This document shows positions 49,541-61,866 of a stretch of DNA of 64,000 nucleotides, piece after piece; positions within the stretch are counted from its first letter, which is position 1, and each line of letters begins with the position of its first letter. The DNA comes from Durusdinium trenchii (taxonomy: Eukaryota; Sar; Dinophyceae; Suessiales; Symbiodiniaceae), in contig CAXAMN010015002.1 in the NCBI GenBank assembly GCA_963970005.1, positions 934,071 through 998,070 of the forward strand, in the 5' to 3' direction. The notes beneath the pieces were generated by a model. The model was not told the origin of the DNA, did not search any database, and saw nothing but the letters and a program-made list of their open reading frames with translations. The position numbers and the translations under genes were made by a program.

Positions 49541-50920
49541 CTGTTCACTACAGCGCTTCAAGTGAAATGCAACATCTGATAGCAAGAAGTGCGTATAGGT
49601 GTCTAGGACAACATATCCTTTCTTTGTGTTGGGACCACGGGGTGATTTTCTGCAGAATGAGAAACCCATTATATTCTACCCTTCACAATCTAATTCTGCA
49701 TACCTGGTGTTGGATATAGCAGCATTCTTGGCCGACTGGAACTCAAGCAACCATTGACCTCAATTAGCTTCAGTGACTGAGGTCTTCCCCAAAATTAAAT
49801 ACCTTTTGAGACTGATTGCTCACTTACGGTAGGTATTTGTTTTATGGTGTGAAATCCAACCGAAAGTCCGGAAGTGCGCAACTGATTGCCTGGGGTACAA
49901 TCTAACTTATATAATGTAAACACACTCCAACATATATTATATATTCTTATATAAACATCTATATAAACCCTATCAGTCTACTTTAGCGAACCTCTGAGGC
50001 AGTGTAGGCACGAGTCTGGTTTTGTGTTCTTCACCGAGCAGGAAGGCAACTGGCCATCGCACAGCTCGAGTTCACGTCGCGTCGCCCACACAGCCCAACA
50101 GTCTGGTCCAGGCCCATGAAGTAACTGCACCCATCAGAAGTCTTGGACATGCACTGTGAATATTCTCTGACTCTACTAGATCCGAAGCTGGTGCCGAAGC
50201 TCTACTACCTATGAGTCGCACCGCACCTATGGTTCAAGGTCCAATGACATCATACCATTTCGCAACACTTGACACAATGGTCCGGCAGAAAATGTTTCAA
50301 CCACCTCTTGATCCGGTATGTATCAATCACCATGGACTATTGATTGCTCTGTGCTCCTTGCCTATCCACCAACAGCACTGCTGCACCCTTTCGGCGCACA
50401 TTTTGGCGCTCATGGCGCAATTGGGGCTACTGCCATTGAGCAGAAGCGCCAGTCTCAAGAGAAGAAGGTACAAGTTGGTCACATGCTTGTTGGCCATCTC
50501 GCCAAGAAAACTATGTCTGGCGAACAAGTGAACAAAGACTATACGAAATGAACCCTGCCCACCAAATTAATTGGACACAAGGGAAATGGTCAGTAGCCAA
50601 AGGTCGACAACCCACATTTGTCCAAACACACCCTGGCCCGGTTGATGCATTCCTACAAGAATGATATTGTTAGATCTCTTTAGAATTACGAGGGGGTCCT
50701 GTTTGTGCGACAAGCAGTGATTGCCATCATCTCCTGGAATTATTGACTACCGATCATCCAAGTACCATGTTCTGGCCCATATTCTTGGCAACAAAGTGGA
50801 GGGTACTACTGTAAGTACTTACTAAAACTGTCTCCAAGGTGGTGTGTTTTTTGATCCAGGCTCATGCCACACGGTTGCTGAGTTGGAACTCATTGCACCT
50901 TCTCCCTCGAGCTATGCCCA
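49540..50920. other. No confident gene
   Basis: Near 50211-50530 the plus strand is open with donor-like CCG|GTATGT (50315) and AAG|GTACAA (near 50468) and an acceptor-like CCACCAACAG (50375). The implied intron would be only 60 bases and two frames compete, so no gene is called. Confidence 0.35.
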
Positions 50921-50930
50921 GTGAGGGCAG

Positions 50931-51051
50931 GGTCGCGTGCGACATCGCGAAAGCCGTCGCCCTATGCAGTCAAAGCCATGTGGGCCATCCGATGGGTCAA
51001 GGATTAGTAGCAAACACAAGGCGTACAAAGCAACATGGTCTATGGATCCAG
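50931..51051 (+). CDS. Probable internal exon, unknown gene
   Basis: Both borders are good: GAGGGCAG|GGTCGC at 50931 and GATCCAG|GTACGG at 51051. One base plus 40 codons gives VACDIAKAVALCSQSHVGHP then MGQGLVANTRRTKQHGLWIQ. It is followed directly by the dispersed repeat at 51068. A second plus frame is open for part of it. No family is recognised. Confidence 0.38.
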
Positions 51052-51067
51052 GTACGGTGACTGGAGA

Positions 51068-51143
51068 CTATGTAGGCGCCAGATGGCGCCAGGAGGGTCC
51101 AGTCGTACCTTCTGAGAAGATATGTGGATCCCTAGGGATGGCA
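51068..51143. repeat. Dispersed repeat copy (GGCGCCAGGAGGGTCC family)
   Basis: GGCGCCAGATGGCGCCAGGA is followed by GGGTCCAGTCGTACCTTCTG and GGATCCCTAGGG. It matches blocks at 4199-4322 and 5622-5723. Confidence 0.65.
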
Positions 51144-51182
51144 AGTGCAACAGGTCAAGTAGAGGATATGATTCAGCAAGGT

Positions 51183-51216
51183 TATATATATATATATAAG
51201 TTATATATATATATAA
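51183..51216. repeat. Paired TA tracts forming a hairpin
   Basis: Two TA runs are separated by AAGT, so the whole stretch can fold on itself. Confidence 0.8.
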
Positions 51217-52810
51217 ATCCCTTTTGGGGGGGGACCTATTGCTTTTGCTGGTTTTAGCAACAATGTCAACATAGCTGAACATTTAAAAAACACATGCGAA
51301 AATATGGTTATCATTGCTTTTGAGTGGAGAGTATCGCTTTTGTAAACGGTTTTAGCCCAATTCCTGAAATTCACCACCGCTCTTCACTACACAAAATAAT
51401 GATTGCGGCTTTCGGTGGTTGCTCATGTGTCCTACAGTCTCGGATCCCCAGTGCTGTATGATCACTTGCAAGTCTCGAAAAATAAAAAGCAAAAAACAAC
51501 CAGTCGGGATCCGTGGTCTATCTCAGGACATTGCTTTCTCTTGGATCAATTCAGTCATCCGGGAGCCCTGAATAGAAAATGATTTACACAGTGTCTACAA
51601 GAGTGGATCATGGAGGTGCTCGAAGAGGCATCCAGGGGTGCGAAGAAGACATTATATTACGGAATATTATGGACACTGTCAGTGAGTCTGCAGTCTGCTA
51701 GTATATGATACTGGATGATACTGGTGATACATTCATCTCTTCACAGCTATACTGGGTCGTGCTGGTGAGTGTGGACCTGTACCAAAAGTCGTGATCCAAA
51801 CGAGCACAAATGGAACGGCCAAACTCCAAACCATGAAACGGTCCACTTAGACGGTACATGGATACAGCTCAAAGGTAGGGTTCCAGCCGGGTGCCACCAA
51901 ATCGGAAGTAAATGCTCCGCTGTTTTGACAATGAACCCGTTCTGAGCCTTTCTTGGATGCCCTGGAAGTGGGAAACAATTCAAGAACGCCATCCCAGAAG
52001 GGAATTCACCCAGTTCGCGAAGGCCAACAACTCATCCCCAAACCCAAGATACAAACACACAAAGTTTTCCATGTGCTAATCATGCCATACAACGCCCACA
52101 CGGGTGCGTTTTGTATCCCACGAACCACCCAGCTCACGAACCACAGCCAATCACTCCTGACGGTCTTCGAACATGGTCGCTGAGAGTGAATGGCCAAGCA
52201 TCAGAAGCGACCAAACATGCATGAAAGGCAGTTCGTTTGATATGACTGTGACTGAATGTCTTTTTGCTTGCAAGAATCGCAATAATATACTTGCCAAAGA
52301 AGAACATCAAAGAACCCTTGTGAAGCAGCAACTTACAATTTCAGTTGTTGTTTTTCTTGCGGAAGTGATGATTCTACTCGAACATCTCGGAGGCGCAACA
52401 GTTGATATCTTGTAATTACGTCAGCATGAGAGATGTGGACATGATTCCTAAGCTGATCCCAGTATATACAATACTGTACTGGCACGAACAAAGCCCAAGC
52501 CCCGAAAAGCTGGCTTGCCAGCTGAAACTTCCAAAAACATAGTGCAGTTGATCCAAGCAACCTCCCAAATTGGGTGTCAGTTGCCTGGGTACTGTAGAAG
52601 AGCAAGGAAAATAATTTCTTGATGGAAGAAACAACCCTGCACCACCCCATCCTGTCGGGTTGGGAACTATAGACCAACAGCGCTGCTTCAATACACGGAA
52701 CCAAGAGGGAGGTCACCAAAAATAGTGGACCATGATGGACGATGGCATGTGGATGTCTTGTTGTTTCTGTCCCTCAATTGTGTGCAAGCTCACCAATTCA
52801 CCATCAACCA

Positions 52811-52870
52811 ATTCACCAAGTTCACACCCAATTCACCAAGTTCACACCCAATTTACCAAGTTCACACCCA
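52811..52870. repeat. 20-bp tandem repeat, exactly three units
   Basis: ATTCACCAAGTTCACACCCA is repeated three times; the third copy has one C-to-T change (ATTTACC). A partial unit (CAATTCACCA) precedes it. Confidence 0.9.
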
Positions 52871-53262
52871 CTTGCCAGGGAAACCAAGGACCCCGGCCCT
52901 GACTGGCTGATGTTGGCAGGTGGGGCGTGGCCCGGATTTGAAACGGATTGGCCATACGTGGACATGCCCTGATAAGTATGTATATTCCCGTCGTCGCTGT
53001 TGGAAAAGAGGTGTCAGGTTCCATTTTCCAGGCTCCGAAGTGGGGGGGTCCAGGTAATTCTTACAAATCCCCACCCCTGCCAGGGCAGGAGAACCACATC
53101 CTCAGAAGGTGTTGTGATCCATGAGAAAACACTCACCCTCACCAGTATCCGTTCCCATCCCTCTCCTCGTGCCCGCGGCTGGATAAGCGTGCCGAATGAG
53201 GCCCGCTCAGCCGGCTCCGCGCTGCGTGGGCCTTGGCGCGGCAACATGAGAGTTACATCATC

Positions 53263-53355
53263 ATGGAATCACTATGGAAGTGGAACATGGCCCTTGGATG
53301 ACCATGAAATCCATTGAAGTCCTCTACAAACAGGTGCTTTTCCACTTCCATGATC
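53263..53355. repeat. Fold-back element, degenerate copy 3
   Basis: The inner arms CATGGAAGTGG-like and TTTTCCACTTCCATG pair. The centre contains CCTCTACAAACAGGTGCTTT, a clear relative of the centre of copies 1 and 2. The outer arms have decayed. Confidence 0.6.
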
Positions 53356-54478
53356 GTGAAAGAAGGAGTGCAAATGACAAGAGAAGGATTCAGAATCGTC
53401 AGAGATGTTGAAGAGTGGCTGGGCAGGTTCATGCCTTTTCTGGCGCAAAGAAGTCTTGTGATGGTGAAACCTGCTTTTGAACTTGAGTTATTTGGTTCGC
53501 ATTTCATCGAAGTTAACAAGAAACTAGAGTGACAAATAGGATCAAGTAGAACATACTTTGCCGGTCTCAATCTTATCTCTGTCTCTGCTCAAACACGTGC
53601 GCTTGCTAGCTGACCTTGGAGCCATCAAACTATAATCTTTCCATGTGGGAAATGTTTGTGCATAGCTTCAACTACACTTCAAACATCGCATGATGCACTG
53701 CTCATCACGGCATGAAAAACGCGAGTTGGTCGCGCGCGCCTTGTTCTGAGCATTCATGTGATGAAAAAGGTCAACCTTCTGCTTACCTCAGATGGGGGAT
53801 GCCATGGGATTGCAATGGGTTCAAACAGAATTGATTGTTCCCAAATGATCCTAGGGTTCACACGCTCCAATGGGATGACCAAACATCCAGCTGAACCAAA
53901 CAGAATTGACGTATTTCGGACGGCTCCAAGTCAGTTTTTCTGTTTTGAACCCTCAAAAGGAGATCAACACTCGACGATGACTCCACACATGTATTACGCA
54001 TGCGTGTTCGAATCAACATTTGATTGGCACATATTGGCACAAAGAACAGCTCCAACTCATCCAACCCGAAGCTTCAGTTCGTGGGGACGTGATGCCGAGA
54101 ACTGAGGGCATCAGCACCGCGTCTCAGGTTTTCGGTGGCTGAGGCTGCAGAAAGGGATTGGTCGTTGAGAGAGAGGGTGTGACTGCCGATGGCGTTCTAC
54201 CGAATCCTCATCGATCCTAGTTCAATCAAAACGAGAACCCAAAGGTCCGGTGCTCGATTCAAATCGCTTTCGCTCTGTGAAATCGATTCTCCATCCCAGT
54301 CCGACATGGTCCGAAGAGCCGACGATTGGACGAGCCTCGAAGAGGCGAGGCCCTACCAACCAGCTATCTAGAGTTGCTTCCCTAAGGAGTGACCAAGGTC
54401 AGCAGCAAAAGGCGGTTTAGCTAACACATCTGTCGCCTGGGAAGACGCAGCGTAACCGTTCACCCTTGAATTCTCCAG

Positions 54479-54559
54479 GTGAACGTAGAGGAGTCGAAAC
54501 AAGCCAAGTCTTGGGGATTCAACTCGCTGGTGCGAACGGCGAACATCCGCGGCGTTTGA
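54479..54559 (+). CDS. Probable 3' terminal exon, unknown gene
   Basis: Acceptor AATTCTCCAG|GTG at 54478 is followed by 26 codons (VNVEESKQAKSWGFNSLVRT then ANIRGV) and TGA at 54557-54559. The minus strand is open as well. An upstream start-like plus frame (MAFYRILIDPSSIKTR from 54189) might belong to the same gene, but no junction is proven. Confidence 0.32.
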   Translation: MNVEESKQAKSWGFNSLVRTANIRGV

Positions 54560-54668
54560 CAACCAGGATCAACCAGGTATACCAGGTGTCCGCGGCAACA
54601 AGCTGGTCATATACCAGGTACCAGGACCCTCCAAGGGGTGTCTATTTATAGCCCCTTAGCTGTTAAGG

Positions 54669-54689
54669 GGTGTCCATTAACCACCCCTT
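54669..54689 (+). repeat. 21-bp dispersed repeat, forward copy
   Basis: Identical, in opposite orientation, to 42010-42030. It sits next to CCCCTTAGCTGTTAAGGGG (54652-54670), a short hairpin. Confidence 0.7.
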
Positions 54690-55702
54690 GGGGGTCCAGG
54701 TATACCATCATATACCCATCGTCTAAATACACCTCCAACGATGCCAAACCCGTCCCCAAAGCCCTAACGAACGGTACAGGGACCGACCTGATCCAACCTG
54801 TACGGTTGATGACAATAACTCGTCTCCCCGGGAGAGTAAATGGAGTTTGAACCATATCCATTGTTTCGGGAGGCTATTCATCAACAGTAAGCCTTACAAT
54901 AGTCTTACATAGTATGATATTAGTATTGTTGCATTTAATATGTGTTTAAATATAGTATTTTGTTATCATATTTTACCTGTCCTGGCATCCTATGAGACCC
55001 TATCCCACGATCAAAGCTTCCAAGAAACAGCTCATGTCCGGGAAGCACGGCAACCTGACACCACGTTCCGCAACCCGAAACCCGCCGCGCGACGCAACTT
55101 TGAGACGAACTCAGTGTGATGACTGAGATGTTCAAGACACGATTCGTTCAGGAACATCTCAGCCATTTGGTACCATATTTGTTGATCAAATAACTTATAC
55201 AGCTCAGAGCAATGTCTTGGAAAGATCTTGTAAAGATCTAGAATTACAATTAAGTGTTGAATACTTTTTCTTTCTTTGAGGAATGTCTAGATCTAGTGCA
55301 TCATTCCAGTACCCTCCAACCGGCTTTGGGGACCATGACCGGTGAAAGAAAAAAGTCTTGGTTCTGGAGGGCTTTCTTTCACCACCGGTCTTTCAGAGCT
55401 GGTTTCGAAAAAATAGGAGTCAGTGGGTGAAAAATCATCACACGTTTCGAGCTTGAGCAGCTCAAGAAACTGAGAATTCCCACCGAGAGAGGGGGGGCTC
55501 AAAAGGAGGAATTCCCTACATCACTGGCAGTCTGTAAAGCTCTGCGGTCTTTGGATCACACCCCTCCAACGGTGAAGCTGAGTCACAAAGAGAGCTCCAG
55601 CATTCCTCACTCTGGTCACTTTGAAGCTCGGTTTGGAGTCTGCTTAGATTTGCAAGGAAACTCATTCGGTGCTCTCTAGACTCTACAATCAATAAGGTAG
55701 TG

Positions 55703-55832
55703 ATCAAGTCGTCCATGATTTGGGAAACAAACAAGAATCTTCAAGTCGTCCATGATTTGTATATATTATGTGTTTGTCAAGTCGTCCTATATTGGGGAAT
55801 TTGAACCTATTTGAACCTATTTGAACCTATGA
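55703..55832. repeat. Cluster of short direct repeats
   Basis: TCAAGTCGTCCATGATTTG occurs twice (near 55703 and 55741), followed by three tandem copies of TTGAACCTAT from about 55801. Confidence 0.8.
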
Positions 55833-56433
55833 AGCGTTTGCTTGAACCTGTACAGGTGTCTTATTCGTGTTGTACTATCATCGGCGGCGGCAGCAGCAGC
55901 TTCAAGATCATCACTATCACTAGCAGAAAGAAAACAGCATCAGCATCAGCGTATACAATTACATCGGAACACATGGTTGTTTTGTCAGGTTGTTTTTTTG
56001 CATGTTTTGTGTATATATACAAACTGCAGCTCACATGCTTTGTTGGCTACAGCTTATCCCAGGCCCCCTGATGTAATCTATCTTGACACCTGAGCAAGCA
56101 TCGACATCAGAGGTGATCACATCCTCCAACACACCCAAAACGGCCAGCGTACCGGAAAGAACCGTTCTTTAAATATCAAACGTACCTCGCTCTCCTCGCG
56201 ACCGGATCTGGATCGACAGGATCTGGATCGATCCACCCATCAGTCAGGTGTTTCCTTCAGCTAAGCCTCCAGTCGTCACTTCTTCGACCTCCTCCTCCGC
56301 ACCCGAGGCCGCGCCATGCGCAGAGGCCGCGCCATGCGCCGCACCCGTGAGGGCGCCGTGAGGGCGCTCGTCCATGTTCGCGCGAATGGGAGAGTCCAAG
56401 GGCTGCTGGTAGCCATTGTTGAAGTCCTACCAA

Positions 56434-56540
56434 GTGAGGCATCTGCTGGTGGAGGCAAGGGACTTGGAAGGCAAAGGACTTCCTGGAAAGCTCCCTTGCA
56501 GAATTGCATTTGCTGCTTCAATCAAATATCCTTCTAAATC
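56434..56540 (+). CDS. Possible C2-domain exon
   Basis: The plus-strand peptide VRHLLVEARDLEGKGLPGKL followed by PCRIAFAASIKYPS resembles the first strands of a C2 domain (hydrophobic-x-V-x-EARDL, then a GK turn). The acidic calcium-binding residues typical of the next loop are not seen in this piece. The left border may be ACCAAG| at 56434. The right border is not found, and the frame runs into AT-rich sequence. The minus strand is open too. Treat as a lead only. Confidence 0.28.
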
Positions 56541-56866
56541 ACGTAAAGAGCAACATGTGGCAAGGCAAAACAACAAGAATACTACAAAAACAAAAACATA
56601 AATTGCTATACATTGTATATATCGTTGTGTTGGAGGCCAACCTGAGGTGCAGCCAAACATGGGGCTGTCATGGTTAGTCTGCATTTGTCTGCTTTTGTCT
56701 TCTAGCTTTTGGATAGTGTATGATAGTGGGTTGGATAGTGTGTTGGACAGAATTCCCGCAAGCATTGACAGGAAACTGATTTTATGGATCGGATATAGTG
56801 AGTTCGAGTGCTTTTGCACTCGCTGTGGTGGTTCTTGCACATCTTCATGGGCCCCAAAGCGCCAGC

Positions 56867-56981
56867 CTGGGTAATGCTGGAGGATAAGCTCTGCAGGAAG
56901 GCCTCTCGAAGAGCGCGGCCTTCGTTGAAGTCGCCGTCGATCAGCTCCCGCTGAAGCTGCTGCACTTGCTGACGCCACAGC
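56867..56981 (-). CDS. Probable internal exon, helical product
   Basis: An AG|G acceptor (ACAGCGAG|GCTGTG) and a GC donor (ACCCAG|GCTGGC) enclose one base plus 38 codons: LWRQQVQQLQRELIDGDFNE then GRALREAFLQSLSSSITQ. The pattern is strongly helical, perhaps coiled-coil. The sequence is GC-rich against AT-rich flanks. The alternative minus frame is Ala/Ser/Arg-rich and less convincing. No family is recognised. Confidence 0.45.
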
Positions 56982-56999
56982 CTCGCTGTTACGGACAAA

Positions 57000-58490
57000 G
57001 TCGGACAGAAGGTTGATGGTGTCGGACAGAAGTCGGATCCAACAGGACAAAGATTAATTTGGTGGACCAAACCCCATCTTCTCTCCTTTACATAATGTAG
57101 TCCACATGCGGCCATCTGCACTCCACATCGCTTCGGAAGCAGCTTTGGCTCACAACAGCAGCAGCATTTCACCCAAGCAATGACAAGGAAAAAGAGAGTC
57201 ACTGGTGGTCACATGAATTTCACAATCGATCACGGACCATTGGGATGTTGGCCATCCTCTCTTTATTTGAGTGGCCAGAATAAGAATCTATAGGCTAAAG
57301 TGGAACTTCGTTGGACTGATGCAGCATGTCCACAAAACTATCATTTCCTGTGCATTTTGAGGGGTAGCTTCTTTCCAAGGAAGGATGATCACAAGCTGCC
57401 AATCTTGGCGCTGATGCAACAGCAACGCCGCTCACAATCGACATCCAAAGCCGGAAAAAGGACAGAGTGAAGCCTGTAGAGGTCCTCGTTTCTCGACCTC
57501 CATATCTCTTGGTGCAAACCAATTACTGTATCCTAATGACATTCCCAATGGTTTATTGCACTCCCTAGATCTGCGGCACAAAGGCACCTCGGATGCTGCA
57601 AGCAGCTGATATGGCCCTGGATCCTCTCCTGTGGCAAAATTGGTTTGGAGGGAGTTGGATTGAGAACACGATGGATTGGATCACATATGATCACATACAG
57701 TAACGCAGTTGTTTACTCTCAACAGGTACTACACTGCACTGCAAGCACCCTTGTTGGTGCTACAGCTCTAGTGAGCCAATCTAGGCAGTTCCAGCGAGAT
57801 TCAGGACATCTGCACCTCTCCCATCAAATCTAACCGGATCCTTATCAGCACCCACGCTCCTCCGCCTCCTCTGCGCAAGCCACCTTGCGAGGGCTCCTCA
57901 GCGGGAGACACTTTTCAAGAGCTCAATTGTTTTACCAATGCCAATGCCATTCATCCGGAATGGCGTGGTGGCGTGGTGCTGGAAGGAGAACAGTGGATAC
58001 CAGTGGATACCCGGGTCTCAAACATTGGATGAAGACGTGGCCTTTTTTGGAGCAAACCAACAACATGGAGATCTTTCACCATCTAGTATAGAGGGCCGAC
58101 CAAGGCGGTGAGTTGAATCCATCAACGTTCAACATTAACAACCTGGTGAGGCATCCCAACACCAGGGTCCTCTTTGTCATCTTTTCAGGTATAGCCCTCT
58201 TTTCAGAGGTGATCTGACATGTCCATTCACCACCCTTAATACGGGGGTGGCGCTGGCAAGGTGTGTCCGTGTTTTCACGGCCCAAAACCCACCCGTCCAC
58301 CGAAGCTTCAAGTTGCAGTGTGCCGCGCTTCAGGCTTTTCGTCGGCTGCATGGCCCGACCTTCGGGTGATCAGTTGCGGCCAATTTTTACTCAAGTGTCC
58401 CAGAAATGCACCTAACTTGGTTTCAGGTGAATATATACTTCTTTAGCAAATTTTGCCCAGCTTAGACTCGGGTTTTGGCTTGATGGTGGA
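57000..58490. other. No confident gene
   Basis: Frames are short on both strands. A donor-like TTTCAG|GTGAAT at about 58428 could end a plus-strand exon, but two frames compete and no acceptor is convincing. Confidence 0.35.
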
Positions 58491-58536
58491 TTCTTCCAAT
58501 GCTGCTTGAAAAACACGGCGTCAAGACTGCGAACGG

Positions 58537-58591
58537 ACAAAGACCTGGTCGAAGCCTCACGCTCACTGTGAGAGGCGGGCCAGGTCTTTGT
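58537..58591. repeat. Hairpin with 12-bp perfect arms
   Basis: ACAAAGACCTGG at 58537-58548 pairs with CCAGGTCTTTGT at 58580-58591. A second, inner pair (GCCTC/GAGGC) lies inside the loop. Confidence 0.75.
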
Positions 58592-58895
58592 GTTGGGCAA
58601 AATGCCCGACGACCCGAGGAACCACATCTTCATCAACTGCGGATGGTTTGGGTGAAGTTACCTTTGGGGAAGAAAAAGGGGGATGCATTATTTAGTTTTT
58701 GGTAACTAATGACATCTATTGGCATCAGACGGATGTGGATCCTAGAGCCAACATCATCTACTCCAGAACAAAATTACTAATATAGAGTATACAATTTGCA
58801 AATGTATACAGTATTATACAGTACGAGGACGCATGTTCGCGACCCCCGCCAATCTAGGGAATCTCGGAATCGCTTAACGTTTAGGCTTTTTTCGT

Positions 58896-59162
58896 TTGCA
58901 CCACTCTTCGCCTGGAATTGCGAAACGAGCTGTTGAACATCAATATGTCGAGTCCATCCTCCGATCCGGCAAACCGATTGACTCTCCGCCTGAAACACCC
59001 CAAGACCTTCCTGTTGCCTGGTTCGAACTGCAGGAACTGAGTGCCCAGGGCACAAACCGTGAGTCGGCGTTTACCATAACGTACCTCCATCAGAACCACA
59101 TCATAGCACCTCTCAGAAAAGGAATTGTGGCTCTCTGTCCTGACACCTGCGAACAGCAATGA
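58896..59162 (+). CDS. Open frame of 88 codons, strand unresolved
   Basis: The plus frame from an ATG encodes protein-like sequence (IAKRAVEHQYVESILRSGKP, DLPVAWFELQELSAQG, TYLHQNHIIAPLRKG). At the same place the minus strand (58777-59055) and a second plus frame are open with similar quality. No splice pair or family decides it. Confidence 0.22.
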   Translation: MHHSSPGIAKRAVEHQYVESILRSGKPIDSPPETPQDLPVAWFELQELSAQGTNRESAFTITYLHQNHIIAPLRKGIVALCPDTCEQQ

Positions 59163-59604
59163 AACCAAAAGAAATGGGATTTACTCGCACAAGGATGGGC
59201 ATGGATTGCAATAAGGCCTTGATTCCAACGGCATCGTTGATCCCCTGATCCCCTTCATTCACAGATGATCCCATTCCTTTGATGTGGGCGCCCGCTAAAA
59301 GGATAATTCCGGCCCAATATGAACTCCGTTGAGAGCCATGGACTGCGTGGGCACCTCTAAGGATGGCTCACGCATATTAGGTGTGAATGCATCGGTCAGA
59401 AACTGATACCCAAACACTGGATGGGACGGGCATATTTACAGATATTGGCCCCTTTTCAACCACCCGACCTGATCGGTATACTGCATATGCCACTCCCATG
59501 GGGTGTCTGGGGTATTCTTTGGCCACGGAAGTCACATTATCATATCCATTGACAACCTTATGGACAAGTTCTGCATTTCCCATATGCGGTACAGTCACCA
59601 TCCG

Positions 59605-59631
59605 CAACAACAACAACAACAACAACAACAA
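59605..59631. repeat. (CAA)n microsatellite
   Basis: About nine CAA/ACA units in a row. Confidence 0.9.
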
Positions 59632-59879
59632 AACCATCCACATGCTTCACAGTGTCTTACAATAATATTTAGGCTCTGCCAGCTAAGCATACTACCACAT
59701 CCGCTTGAGTTAGTCAAGAACTGTTTTCAAACAAACTGCAGAATTAGCAGTGTCATGCCGCATGCCTGTCAAGTGTCAAGGCGCCTCAAAGACCTTCATT
59801 TGTTTTTTTCGGCTCCATCATCACCTCCCCATCCAATTTCAGGATCTGATTCATTCATCAAGTCTACATGAAGTGGACT

Positions 59880-60044
59880 CCAAAGCTGCCAAGGCACCCG
59901 GACCGTCCTCGTTCTTCCTTCTCGCCTTTGATGGCCCCCGCCCACTGCGCAGGCCACGTGCGCCGGAGCCGCCATCGCTACGGAGGGCCCCCAGGCGGCG
60001 AATCTCCAGTTCAAAGTGGCGCCGCTCCCGGTTGTAGAGGTTGC
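59880..60044 (-). CDS. Probable exon, basic product
   Basis: Acceptor CCCTGCCAG|GCAACC at 60044 (AG|G type) is followed by two bases and NLYNRERRHFELEIRRLGAL, then a Gly/Arg-rich tail (SDGGSGARGLRSGRGPSKAR). The start looks like an amphipathic helix. The donor is not certain. A second minus frame is also open. It may belong to the same minus-strand gene as the segment at 60930-61118. Confidence 0.38.
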
Positions 60045-60929
60045 CTGGCAGGGCGAGCGTCAACGGGCATGGGCCAGGCCAGGCCTTTCTCTTTTCGATC
60101 TGGAAGATGTGGAACATCTGGGGGTTCTAGAATATCTGGTAAAAAGAATGATTTAGAGTAGTAACATCTGGGATTGATTGACATTAAATAACATTCAAGG
60201 GCTCATATGTCGCGCGCGGGCGTGCTGGCGACGAGCCACCGGAGCTTTGCCCACCAAAGCAGCTGGGAGAGTAGAACTCCTCATGGCACCAAACACGGGT
60301 GAGTCGGAATGTCTATGTACCGGGACCAGTCTCTTCAGTTGAAGTGATGATGAGCCCACTTTACAGTACGAGTACCCACAAAGAGCCACCAAGCCACCAA
60401 AAAGAGGGGTCTTGATACAAAGTTGTTTGTTCAGTCGGCAACTGGACCCTCCAAGGTGGCCTTGAAACGTGGACATGACTTTAAGTAATATCTTAATTTG
60501 AGAGCGTGCTTTCTGCACATTGCAGTGTTTGGTGGATCATGCAATCATCTCCCCAAAACCGGTTGGATTAAAATGCAAAACCCTTCAGGTCTGTGCGGTT
60601 GTCCAAACTTTTTGTTCGAGCTAATCCCCTAGCTGCCATAGGTTTCCCGAGGGGGCCCCTCCCAACCCACCCCTCATGTTTGCCAAGGGCGGCGACACCC
60701 CCCCAAAAAAACTGGACAATCATCAAGGGCTTTCAAGGAGTCTCCAGAACAACATGCCATGCTGCCTGGTGCATAGAGATCAGCAACATCTCATGAATTT
60801 TGGGTCCCGGGTCTGAAGTTCAAGTTCATCCTTGCTTTCTGTGCGATACTCTTCTTTGAGACTCCCACCAAATCTGCGATCTTTTCCAAAACGCCAGGCA
60901 GAAGAACAAACAACACGCGTTTAACCTCC

Positions 60930-61118
60930 TCTCAACCAAAGTCTGCCGACTCGTCCCGAAATCTCCTCCTTCTCAGTAAAGATCGTGGTCAGGGCGCTCA
61001 AAGTCACTTCCAGCACCTGCACCGAGGTTTCCTCAGTGTCGCTGCGTGAACGCGACCGCTCCGTGCGTGAAAACGCCCGCCGGAGCGACGGCGGCGAGGC
61101 TTGGGCCAGGCACCGTTG
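60930..61118 (-). CDS. Exon-like segment with RS-like stretch
   Basis: The minus frame encodes SLRRAFSRTERSRSRSDTEE followed by TSVQVLEVTLSALTTIFTEK and EEISGRVGRLWLR. GC content is high. The SRSRS piece alone does not prove an SR protein, as other frames are open in the same GC-rich DNA. Borders are not fixed. Confidence 0.28.
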
Positions 61119-61866
61119 GCACGACGAAACAGAAATGACTTGCCCAAATGATGTTACCCAAGAGACATAGGCACAACATGCTTTCCTCCAAATGCGATGA
61201 TGCAAATCGAAAAGGCAATGACTCATAAGACCCTGAGCTCCAGTTGAGGGTCAGTATCGGCCATGGACAATGGGAAGTGAGAATGTGCTCCCACAACCAT
61301 CCTAAGTGTAAGAAGAATTCTTTGGTCGCGAAGGATTTGCTTCTTGCTATGTAGAATACATGAATTAAATATGAGTCCCATGATTTCTGCCGTAACATGT
61401 GCGTATTCAGCGCATCACAGCGCCTTGAATACATCTGATTCGGTGGCCCTGTCGTTACCTGTCGTTTGCAAGAAGAGTCTCTGGGGGGCATCCGAAGCCT
61501 CGGATGTTCACCTCGAACTTTTGCATCGTCGCCCAGCAAGTTCTGGAGCCCAAACATTCCATGGGACTAGTATATCTATCTATATATATTGTGATTGACA
61601 CAAAGGTAGCAACAAAAGATCCTCCTTCCCTCGCACAGCCGCGTGCGTTTTCCACTCACAGCTCACCTGAAGGTTGGTACGAACGGTCGGGCGCCTCGCC
61701 CTGCAGTGTCCTCACTGCTTCTATGGCTCAGGTCACGGGTGACCCACCCTACACCACCCTTGCGGCCTCGCACACTCGTGGCTTCGGACGTGAACACACC
61801 TGAGTGGGTCAAGACTGGTTCCTCAGTGACCGGAAGGATCGAAATTCACACTCATGAAAAATTCTA

